Positions 52,877 to 59,882 of a DNA stretch of 64,000 nt are shown here, piece after piece. A model generated the notes under the pieces. It was not told the DNA's origin and searched no databases. It saw nothing but the letters and a program-made list of their open reading frames with translations. The number at the start of each line of letters is the position of its first letter. The first letter of the stretch is position 1. Source of the DNA: Nocardia sp. NBC_00508 (GTDB lineage: Bacteria; Actinomycetota; Actinomycetes; Mycobacteriales; Mycobacteriaceae); contig NZ_CP107852.1 of the NCBI RefSeq assembly GCF_036346875.1, positions 6,758,001-6,822,000 of the forward strand, read 5' to 3'. The position numbers and the translations under genes were made by a program.

Positions 52877-53419
52877 TCAGTCGATCCAGTAGCGGCGGGT
52901 CAGGATGCGGTCGGTACATGGTTCGACGGATTCGAGGACGCCGCTGCAGGATTCGATGATGCGCCGAGAGGCGAGGTTGGTGTCGTGGCAGGTGAGGAGT
53001 ATCCGGTCGATGCCGATCGCGCGGGCGATGGTGAGGCTGTGGCGGAGGATGGCGGTGCCGTAGCCGCAGCGCCGATATTGTGCCAGGACGGCGTAGCCGA
53101 TGTGACCGCCTCGCCGGTTCAGTGCGTCGTTGAGGGTGTGCCGGATGGACGCGCGGCCGACGATTTGGTCATCGACGGTGGCGACCAGGAAGGTGGCTGC
53201 GACGATACCGTCGGGCAGGTTGTTCCCCTGGCGGTAGTCCTCCAGCATCGACAGATACTGCGGCCACGTCACGGCCGGTGTGAGCCCCAACGCGAAGGGG
53301 AATCCGTCGCCGTCGGCCATGGCCTCATGCACCGCGCGGACCACCTGTTCATCCGACACGCGCAACGGCCGCAGCCGCACCGCATCAAGAATGGGCGAGG
53401 TCCGGGGAGCAGTTGACAT
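52877..53419 (-). CDS. GNAT-family N-acetyltransferase (tandem paralogue)
   Basis: 180 residues from ATG 53419 (MSTAPRTSPILDAVRLRPLR). Core motifs: FLVATVDDQIVGRASIRHTL, GGHIGYAVLAQYRRCGYGTA (acetyl-CoA loop RxxGxG) and NLASRRIIESCSGVLESVE. It shares layout and many residues with the gene at 52200-52739, so the two arose by duplication. It transfers acetyl from acetyl-CoA to an unknown amine. It is transcribed away from the type VII toxin module and is not clearly part of it. Confidence 0.88.
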   Translation of the reverse strand: MSTAPRTSPILDAVRLRPLRVSDEQVVRAVHEAMADGDGFPFALGLTPAVTWPQYLSMLEDYRQGNNLPDGIVAATFLVATVDDQIVGRASIRHTLNDALNRRGGHIGYAVLAQYRRCGYGTAILRHSLTIARAIGIDRILLTCHDTNLASRRIIESCSGVLESVEPCTDRILTRRYWID

Positions 53420-53686
53420 GGCCCGCACCGTAGCCAGCGAAACGACCGTCGTCGACGGATTTTCGTCCCGCAACCCCCTGCCCGCCATCTCCGCGACAGC
53501 GAAGGTGGCGAGGCCAATAAGCGACCAGACAACGTGCAGAGACCAGCACACTCTGCACCACCGAGCTGCAGGCCTGGAGGGACCGGGCATGGCTGCCGTG
53601 GAGACGAGACCGGTTCGGCGCGGAGTGTGCGGGATGCGTCTTATAGTGCGTAGAGATCTGTGGACGGTGTGAGGAGGGGGTCGGAC

Positions 53687-54001
53687 ATGGCCGGTGAAAT
53701 TCAGGTGGATGTAGTCCGGCTGCGGGAAGCGGCGCGGTTCATCGGCAACAAGGCGCAGGTCATCAGGGAACGGGTGCGGGAGCTGGATCGCACGATCGGC
53801 GCCGAGCTGCTGGCCGACGGCTGGCAGGGGAAAGCGGCGTCGGCGTATGACGAGTCGTGGGTCGAATGGCGGGACGCTGCCGAGGAAATCGTCGCGGCGT
53901 TGGAGTCCTCGGCGGTGAGTTTGGCCGACGCCGCCAACCGGCATGAGATGCAGGACGCCGCGCGTCGCGATGCGATCAACGGTGTTGGAAGGCAGGTGTA
54001 G
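53687..54001 (+). CDS. WXG100-family protein
   Basis: 104 residues from ATG 53687, with GAGGAGGGGG 6 bases upstream. Two long helices flank the WXG-type turn ADGWQGKAASAYDESW. Length and pattern match ESAT-6-like substrates or chaperones of type VII secretion. It heads a six-gene operon with a second WXG100-like protein and a large toxin-like protein. It probably pairs with the next protein or with the toxin N-terminus for export. Confidence 0.88.
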   Translation: MAGEIQVDVVRLREAARFIGNKAQVIRERVRELDRTIGAELLADGWQGKAASAYDESWVEWRDAAEEIVAALESSAVSLADAANRHEMQDAARRDAINGVGRQV

Positions 54002-54004
54002 CCG

Positions 54005-54301
54005 GTGCCTGACGATTACAGCTACCGGGTGAACTTGCAGCAGCTCGATGACGCGATCGCGACGATGGCGAAGTTCGGCGCCGAGGTCGAGGGCTGGCTG
54101 AGCGAGGTTGATCAGCATATCGCCGACCTGCATCTGTCGTGGTATAGCGACGCCGCCGACGCCCAGCGCGCCGCGCACACGCGGTGGACGGCCGGTGTGG
54201 CGGAGATGCGGGAGAACCTCGACGAGTTACGTGAGGTGGCGCGGCGGGCGCACACCAACTACTCGGGTGCGGCCCAGCTGAATCAGGGAATGTGGCCGTA
54301 G
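54005..54301 (+). CDS. Second WXG100-like protein
   Basis: 98 residues from GTG 54005, three bases after the previous stop. It is helical with a central HLSWYSDAADAQRAAHTRW turn in place of the strict WXG, as in partner proteins of WXG100 heterodimers, and ends NQGMWP. The stop codon is followed directly by the ATG of the toxin gene (TAGATG). It is likely the partner of the first WXG100 protein. Confidence 0.82.
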   Translation: MPDDYSYRVNLQQLDDAIATMAKFGAEVEGWLSEVDQHIADLHLSWYSDAADAQRAAHTRWTAGVAEMRENLDELREVARRAHTNYSGAAQLNQGMWP

Positions 54302-55711
54302 ATGGCGCCACCGACGTTCCCGATCATCGTCTGCCGTCATCAGGAATATCATTCGGCGGGCGAAGCTTTCGGATCCGTGCGCGACAGCGGTATCGACGTC
54401 CACGCCGGGCTGGTACGGACTTTGGCTGGATACGCGGGAATGGGCGGCACCGACAACGCAGGCACGACGTGGGCCAAGGCCTACGACGAGGCAGCTGGCA
54501 CCGCGATCCAGACCTCGGCGAAGCTGATCTCGGCGTGCGCGCGAACATCGGATCTGCTCGCTGCGGGGGCATACAACCATGCATCGGGGGAGGCCGCATC
54601 GAACCCCGCTACGGCGGCGCCACCTCCGCTACCGGCGTTGGGGTTCGAGCCGTGTCTTGCGCTTTTTGTGCCGTCGGCGTCCGGAGCGGGTGGGCCCGAG
54701 CCGTTCGGTTGGTTGCTGATCAAAGCGGTTTCGGGGTTGATGTGGCCCGATGGTGACCAGCACCAGCTGCAGGCTGCGAAGACTGTATGGCACGGCGCTG
54801 CCGATGCTTTGGTGAATGCGGGTGGCCCGATCTCTACCGCTGTCGGGATGCTGGGCAACCAGCAGTCGCCGGAGATCCCTTCCGCGATCACGACGTGCTC
54901 GGAGATGGGTGTGAATCTCGATCAGGTCGCCGCGGGCTTCCGGGTGCTGGGAAACGCGTGCGAGGAATACGCGCAGCATCTCGACGATGCACATCACGAG
55001 ATCCTGAATGAGCTGCGCAAGATGCTCATCGAAACCGCCGCTACGGAGGCGGCGCTGCAGGTCGCGGCACCGTTCACCGGTGGACTGTCAGAGCTGGGTA
55101 ACGCGGGCATCGTCGCGCGTATCGGTATGTACGCCAGCAGGATCGGCGCCATCATCACACGGCTGGTCAGCAAGGTCGCCACGATCGCTGCCCGCGTCAC
55201 CAGCCACATCGGGACAACCCTGAAGTCTATGTTCGCCCGGCTCGGCCGATGGCTGCAACAGGCTGTGCCAAGGCTGTGGGGCCGCAGCGGTGAGGCCGGC
55301 ATCCAGTTGTTCTCGCGCAGCGGTCCGCGGACGAACCTCGACGTCCTCGAAAATGGTGGCGCGCTCGAGTTGTCGGCCGACACCATCGCCGCAGCCGCCC
55401 AGAAGGCCGGTATCGACTTCACGGGAGTGGACATCCACCTCGTCAAAGAACTCGACGAGGTGCGTTATCTCGACTTCCAGGACGCGTGCGCGGTCACGCC
55501 CTCGGAGCTGGGCGGACAACAGATCAGATTCGGGCCCGCAGCCTTCTCCGACGAGGAAACCCTGGTTGCGACGATCGCCCACGAAATGAAACATGTCGAA
55601 CAGCTGCGCAGCGGAGCACGGGTCGGCTCGGACAGCATCCGTGACCTCGAGGCCGAAGCCTACGCTGTCGAAGCGGCCGCACTAGCCCGATACCGAGGAG
55701 AGCATCCATGA
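54302..55711 (+). CDS. Type VII secretion-linked toxin-like protein with C-terminal zincin domain
   Basis: 469 residues. The N-terminal 300 are Ala/Gly-rich helices (VHAGLVRTLAGYAGMGGTDN, TAVGMLGNQQSPEIPSAI, CEEYAQHLDDAHHEILNELR), the kind of delivery domain found in WXG100/LXG proteins. The segment at 290-330 (MYASRIGAIITRLVSKVATI) may touch membranes. The C-terminal 120 residues form a compact domain with the metallopeptidase motif HEMKH at 427-431 and a downstream acidic helix (SIRDLEAEAYAVEAAAL). That makes it a candidate zinc-dependent effector. It overlaps the next gene by 4 bases, so an immunity gene is expected downstream. Confidence 0.78.
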   Translation: MAPPTFPIIVCRHQEYHSAGEAFGSVRDSGIDVHAGLVRTLAGYAGMGGTDNAGTTWAKAYDEAAGTAIQTSAKLISACARTSDLLAAGAYNHASGEAASNPATAAPPPLPALGFEPCLALFVPSASGAGGPEPFGWLLIKAVSGLMWPDGDQHQLQAAKTVWHGAADALVNAGGPISTAVGMLGNQQSPEIPSAITTCSEMGVNLDQVAAGFRVLGNACEEYAQHLDDAHHEILNELRKMLIETAATEAALQVAAPFTGGLSELGNAGIVARIGMYASRIGAIITRLVSKVATIAARVTSHIGTTLKSMFARLGRWLQQAVPRLWGRSGEAGIQLFSRSGPRTNLDVLENGGALELSADTIAAAAQKAGIDFTGVDIHLVKELDEVRYLDFQDACAVTPSELGGQQIRFGPAAFSDEETLVATIAHEMKHVEQLRSGARVGSDSIRDLEAEAYAVEAAALARYRGEHP

Positions 55712-55992
55712 GCGAGGTCCACTTCACGGTCACCGATGTCTTCGACATCACAAGCCGCGGCGGACTGCTGGTGGCGGGCAGCCTCGCATCCGGACACATC
55801 GGTTCCGGTGACGTCCTCTACGACTCGGTCAGCGGCGCACCCGTACGAGTGATCGGCCTCGAATTCCACGGCGGCGGTGAACCAGGACAATTCATCCTCG
55901 TCGTCGACCGCGCCGACACCGACCATGTGCGCGTCGGCCAACATCTGGTCGACCAGCCCAACCCGACCGCCTCGACAAGCCAGCCGTCATGA
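55708..55992 (+). CDS. Small beta-rich protein after the toxin (EF-Tu domain 2-like)
   Basis: 94 residues from ATG 55708, overlapping the toxin stop. The sequence FTVTDVFDITSRGGLLVAGS, then GDVLYDSVSGAPVRVIGLEF resembles the beta-barrel of translation-factor domain 2. Its tail is Pro/Ser-rich. Position makes it a candidate immunity or accessory protein of the toxin. No catalytic motif is seen. Confidence 0.7.
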   Translation: MSEVHFTVTDVFDITSRGGLLVAGSLASGHIGSGDVLYDSVSGAPVRVIGLEFHGGGEPGQFILVVDRADTDHVRVGQHLVDQPNPTASTSQPS

Positions 55993-56465
55993 CCGAGCAA
56001 ACCGGCGAACAGATCCTCGACCTGCTCCACACCTGGACCCGCAGTCTGGTACCCGACCTGGCGGCGTTCATCGAAGGACTAGCCGACCTCGAACCAGAGA
56101 TCCGGCCGCTGATCGCCGAACACATCCGCGACTACGACGAAATGCTGCCCACCCTGTTCATGGGCGACATCGCCCGATGGGTGATCAGCGTGACGCACGA
56201 CAGCCCAGACCCCGCGACTCGTCTGCAGCCGTTCTTCGATCGGCTCGAGCAGGGGTGGGGTGACGGACAGAACCCGGTCTCCGACCTGATCGCCACATCC
56301 TTCGTCGAAAACGTCTACGACGATCCCGACGTCGTCACCCTCCTCGGCCCCAACCTCGCCCGCTACTACCGGCTCTACACCCGCCAGGACAAAATTCGCG
56401 AAGACGAGAAGCGGCCGATGCCGGAAGTGATGAAGCAGATCCTCAAGAAGCTGGGCCGTCGATGA
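55989..56465 (+). CDS. Helical protein, candidate immunity protein (DUF7674-like)
   Basis: 158 residues from ATG 55989, overlapping the previous gene by 4 bases. It is acidic and helical (SLVPDLAAFIEGLADLEPEI, HIRDYDEMLPTLFMGDIARW, FVENVYDDPDVVTLLGPNLA), with a basic end. Proteins of this kind are often found beside polymorphic toxins as immunity proteins. The DUF name is from memory of the pattern and is not certain. Confidence 0.7.
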   Translation: MTEQTGEQILDLLHTWTRSLVPDLAAFIEGLADLEPEIRPLIAEHIRDYDEMLPTLFMGDIARWVISVTHDSPDPATRLQPFFDRLEQGWGDGQNPVSDLIATSFVENVYDDPDVVTLLGPNLARYYRLYTRQDKIREDEKRPMPEVMKQILKKLGRR

Positions 56466-56905
56466 CAGATCTGACCGCCTGGGAGCAACAGCTCCAGCAC
56501 GACCTCGCCGAGGTCCGCCGCAACAGCCAGCGACTGGCCAACGCTGTCGCGGCGGTGCGGGGCCGCGGCGAAGTCCGCGGTGTCGCCGTCGAGGTCAACG
56601 CTGCCGGTGACATCACCAACCTGCAGATCGCCCCCGCCGCCATGCGCTGGCACAACACCCAGCTCACCACCGCGCTACTCGACTGCCATCGCCGCGCCCG
56701 CGCCGACGCCAAAGCCAAAGCCGAACAGATCGTCCAGCGCGCGGACCCGCGTCTCCAGCAGCCATTGCGACAGCTGTTCGCTCAGCAGAATTCCGCGCCG
56801 ACACCGGAAACCCACAAGGAAATGACCGAAGCGGAGATCCAAGCCGCCGATGACCTCTTTTTCGAGCGCATGAACCGGCTCGGCTGGCGCACCGACCGAC
56901 ACTGA
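56462..56905 (+). CDS. YbaB/EbfC-like protein of the type VII module
   Basis: 147 residues from ATG 56462, again overlapping by 4 bases. A coiled-coil start (WEQQLQHDLAEVRRNSQRLA) is followed by the central beta sheet VAVEVNAAGDITNLQIAPAA and a helical tail. This is the YbaB/EbfC fold, which in actinomycetes often occurs next to WXG100 genes and is not necessarily the housekeeping nucleoid protein. It closes the six-gene operon. Confidence 0.8.
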   Translation: MTDLTAWEQQLQHDLAEVRRNSQRLANAVAAVRGRGEVRGVAVEVNAAGDITNLQIAPAAMRWHNTQLTTALLDCHRRARADAKAKAEQIVQRADPRLQQPLRQLFAQQNSAPTPETHKEMTEAEIQAADDLFFERMNRLGWRTDRH

Positions 56906-57051
56906 GTCGGCTTCCCGCTCGGCATCGCTGGCTGGAGTCGAACGACCTTCCGGTTCACCAGGCATTAGTTCGCCGACCGGGCGACGGCAAGCTGTGGCGT
57001 CCGACAACTGGATCGGGTGGGTGTGCAACCTCCGCGTTGTGGGCCGGGCGG

Positions 57052-57417
57052 TTACGGCCATGCAAGTCGTCGACGCAGCCATTCTCGCGATACGCGCGCC
57101 GAACGCGCTTGGTAGTGGCGCAGTTTCGGCGACCGTGGCGGTGCGGGCATGCGGCTGTTGCGCGCCCAGTAGCCAGCCAGCGCAGCGAGGAAGGCATTGA
57201 CAGCGACCGGATCGGTTGTGCGGGTGACCGGGTGCGTGGTGAGGATCGGGTCGGGGTCGATTCCGCTGGCGGCTATCGATGGTGCCAGCGAGACGAGTTC
57301 GATCCAGGCGGCGCCGAGGCACGGCCAGGCCCAGTCGATCACCGCGACGGTTCCGTCGGGGCGCAGGAGCATGTTATCCGGCCGCAGGTCGGTGTGCAGC
57401 AGGGTTGCACCGCTGTG
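57052..57417 (-). pseudogene. Aminoglycoside-phosphotransferase-like gene, C-terminal half
   Basis: The minus strand from 57417 reads HSGATLLHTDLRPDNMLLRP, then AVIDWAWPCLGAAWIELVSL, to REWLRRRLAWP. These are the catalytic loop HxDxxxxN and the metal Asp of the APH/choline kinase fold. No start codon suits it. The matching N-terminal half lies on the same strand at 62972-63544. Together they rebuild one gene if the 5.55-kb segment between is removed. Confidence 0.85.
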
Positions 57418-57533
57418 CGAGGAATTGCATCAACTGCGAGCTACTCGATTGTTTCCTTGCGGGGCAACGGAATTCTAGCGGTGACTCGTGCGACGAAAAT
57501 CAGGTGGGTTGACATGCCGATTTGACGACAGGT

Positions 57534-57568
57534 TTCGGTTAGATGAAAGATTCCTACATCTAACCGAA
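57534..57568. repeat. 12-bp perfect inverted repeat upstream of the recombinase gene
   Basis: TTCGGTTAGATG (57534-57545) and CATCTAACCGAA (57557-57568) are perfect arms around an 11-base spacer. The right arm abuts the Shine-Dalgarno sequence at 57566-57572. It may be an operator for the HTH protein or a recombinase-binding core site. Confidence 0.85.
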
Positions 57569-57614
57569 GGAGCATGATGGGTTCGAGGGCAGGGAGTCGG
57601 CCGGGGCTGCGCGG

Positions 57615-58682
57615 TTGGAGCTTGTCGACGGGGTTGCGCTACTGCATCCGGAAGAGGCTGTGCTGGAAGCGATGCTGGCTGGATGGGAGCGGCAGCAACG
57701 TGGCGGGCGTCGACTCCAGCCGAAGACGATCGACTCACGTAAGAGTGTGATAGCCGCGTTCGTCCGGTACACGAACGATTACCCGTGGAACTGGACGGCA
57801 TCGCACTTGGACGAGTGGATGACGTCGTTGATCGGCGAGAAGAATCTGTCGGAGTCGACGATCCGCAACTATCAGGGCACAGTGCGTCAGTTCTGCGACT
57901 ATCTGACCGACCCGAACTACGGCTGGGCCGCCGAGTGTGAGCGGCGGTTCGGCACGCACCCGGTTCAGGTGTGTCATGAGTGGAACATTGCCGCGCACCT
58001 GGTGGACTACGAGGGTCGGCCGGGGCGACGGCCGATGACTCGCACCGAGCTGCAGGTGTTCTTCGATTACGCCGACGAGCAGGTCGATTGCGCGGTGCGT
58101 GCGCGTCGGAAGGGATCGTTGGCGGCTTATCGGGATGCGACGGTGTTCAAGGCAATCTACGCGTGGGGCCTACGCCGTACCGAGGCGTCGCGGTTGGATG
58201 TGGTCGACTTCTACCGCAATGCGCTTGCGCCCGAGTTGCGCAACTTCGGGATGCTTCATGTCCGGTACGGCAAGCGGACGAAGGGCTCACCGCCGCGCCG
58301 ACGGGAAGTGCCTACTCTGATGCCGTGGGTAGTGGAGGTGGTGGAGGATTACATCGAGAACGTCCGTCCACGATTCGGGTTCACGGAACATCCGGCGCTG
58401 TGGGTCACCGAACGGGGAGGGCGGCTCGCGCCGCGCGAGATCAACGAGCGATTCAGCCAATACCGCGATGCGCTCGGCTTGGATCGGGATCTGACACCCC
58501 ACTGCCTGAGGCACTCGTTCGTCACCCATCTGACCGAGGACGGCGTCGATCCGAAACTGGTGCAGCGGATCGTCGGCCACGAGTATTCGAGCACGACCGC
58601 GATCTACACCTCGGTCAGCGAAGACTTCATGAACACGATGATGCGTAAGGCGTTGAGCCGTGCGTTCACGACGGAAGGCTGA
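57615..58682 (+). CDS. Tyrosine recombinase/integrase
   Basis: 355 residues as read from TTG 57615. A SAM-like N-terminal domain (TIDSRKSVIAAFVRYTNDYP, NLSESTIRNYQGTVRQFCDY) precedes the catalytic domain. The full active set is visible: Arg in AWGLRRTEASRL, Lys in GKRTKGSPPRR, HxxR in TPHCLRHSFVTHL, His in IVGHEYSSTTA and Tyr in IYTSV. An ATG at 57574/57577 directly after GAAGGAG lies in another frame. Adding one G to the run at 57603-57606 would join it (SRPGAARLELVDG) and give 13 more residues. This is the most likely enzyme for moving the element. Confidence 0.92.
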   Translation: MELVDGVALLHPEEAVLEAMLAGWERQQRGGRRLQPKTIDSRKSVIAAFVRYTNDYPWNWTASHLDEWMTSLIGEKNLSESTIRNYQGTVRQFCDYLTDPNYGWAAECERRFGTHPVQVCHEWNIAAHLVDYEGRPGRRPMTRTELQVFFDYADEQVDCAVRARRKGSLAAYRDATVFKAIYAWGLRRTEASRLDVVDFYRNALAPELRNFGMLHVRYGKRTKGSPPRRREVPTLMPWVVEVVEDYIENVRPRFGFTEHPALWVTERGGRLAPREINERFSQYRDALGLDRDLTPHCLRHSFVTHLTEDGVDPKLVQRIVGHEYSSTTAIYTSVSEDFMNTMMRKALSRAFTTEG

Positions 58683-58688
58683 GCAGTC

Positions 58689-59009
58689 ATGGCAGCGAAA
58701 CTCGACTACCGCTGGCACTTGCGCCAGCTCATGGCCAGCCGAGAGATGTTCAGCACGACGGACCTGCGCCCGCTGTTGCTCGAACGGGGCGTCGATCTGT
58801 CGCCGACACAGGTGTGGCGGCTCGTCACCGAGCGCCCCGAGCGACTGAGCCTGAAAGTGCTGATGGCGCTGCTGGACATCCTCGACTGCCGGATGGACGA
58901 GCTGATCGAGCCTGTCGCCGCGCAGACCACCAAGGCGCGCAAGGCTGTTGGCGGCCAGGACCACGGAGTCGGAGAATTCCGGCCCAAACGTGCGCGCGTC
59001 ACCGAGTGA
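58689..59009 (+). CDS. Small HTH (XRE-like) protein of the element
   Basis: 106 residues from ATG 58689, 6 bases after the recombinase stop. The HTH core is TTDLRPLLLERGVDLSPTQV then WRLVTERPERLSLKVLMALL, close to Cro/CI-type proteins that follow integrase genes in actinobacterial elements. The C-terminal third is basic and disordered. It probably represses the element or serves as a directionality factor; the inverted repeat at 57534-57568 is a candidate target. Confidence 0.85.
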   Translation: MAAKLDYRWHLRQLMASREMFSTTDLRPLLLERGVDLSPTQVWRLVTERPERLSLKVLMALLDILDCRMDELIEPVAAQTTKARKAVGGQDHGVGEFRPKRARVTE

Positions 59010-59015
59010 ACGACG

Positions 59016-59867
59016 ATGGCCGACCGCCGCGACGACTTCGCGACCCTACTGCCGATCGTGCGCGGCGTCGAACCAGGACTCGACGCCAACACCGTCCTCG
59101 GCGTCCTCGACCGGCTACTGAACACCGCGCCGATGCGCCGACGCCTCGTCCACGCCCTGACCGAGAATCCCGGCCTGCTCACTTGCGCACGACCGGACGG
59201 CCCACTGGTAGTCGACCGCCTCATCCACGAACTGCTGGCTGTAGGGGCGAGCACGGTCGTGGCCCCGCGTTGCCCAGGCTGCGGCCAGCCGAAGGCGTTG
59301 GGCCTGAAAGCTGGTGGGATGCGAATGTGCCGCCCATGCGCCCGGAACCACCGCCGCGGCGAGGCACAGTGCGCACGATGCGCCAACAACACGCGGTCTC
59401 TCACACACCGCAACAGGGCCGGCGAGTTGGTTTGCACCATGTGCGCTCCGCCGCTGATCGACGACCCGGCCGGGCAAGTGTGTGCGATATTGACGCGCCA
59501 TGGCGTCGGCGACCGTGGACTGCGGAGTGTGGTCGAGAAGGTCAGCCGACAGCCGTATGCGCTGATGCAGCTGGCATGGGAATTGGAAGACCACCCTCGA
59601 CGGTTGACCGGCGACGGCGCCGACGGTTCCCCGATGCTGATGCGGCTGTTGACGATTCTGGCCGAAGAAGGTGATCGATCGATTGTCGTCCCGCCATGTC
59701 CGGGTTGCGGACGGTTGATCCGCCTCGGCTACGGACTTGATGGCAAACGGGTATGCAGGCGCTGTTATCTGGCCGCCGGGCCTGCCCTGGTCTGCATCGA
59801 GTGCGGCAAGACCGACCGCTTCGGCGGCCGCACCGTCACCGGGGAGCCCGTCTGCGCGCCATGCTAG
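59016..59867 (+). CDS. Zinc-knuckle protein, N-terminal part up to an in-frame amber codon
   Basis: 283 residues from ATG 59016. After a helical N-terminus of 85 residues come four CxxC-x(n)-CxxC units: CPGCG...CRPC, CARCA...CTMC, CPGCG...CRRC and CIECG...CAPC. A helical insert of about 100 residues stands between the second and third. The frame ends at TAG 59865-59867. The same frame stays open beyond it and continues directly into four more knuckles, so this and the next entry are probably one gene of about 814 codons. Function is unknown; it is encoded with a recombinase and may be a DNA-binding partner. Confidence 0.75.
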   Translation: MADRRDDFATLLPIVRGVEPGLDANTVLGVLDRLLNTAPMRRRLVHALTENPGLLTCARPDGPLVVDRLIHELLAVGASTVVAPRCPGCGQPKALGLKAGGMRMCRPCARNHRRGEAQCARCANNTRSLTHRNRAGELVCTMCAPPLIDDPAGQVCAILTRHGVGDRGLRSVVEKVSRQPYALMQLAWELEDHPRRLTGDGADGSPMLMRLLTILAEEGDRSIVVPPCPGCGRLIRLGYGLDGKRVCRRCYLAAGPALVCIECGKTDRFGGRTVTGEPVCAPC

Positions 59868-59882
59868 AAACAGCGTCCCGAG

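Noticed and set aside
56922..56970. tRNA-like 3' half on the minus strand (AACCGGAAGGTCGTTCGACT)
   Set aside because: The variable-loop and TTCGA look is suggestive, but the T-stem does not pair and no D-arm, anticodon arm or acceptor partner is found. At most an old attachment-site relic.
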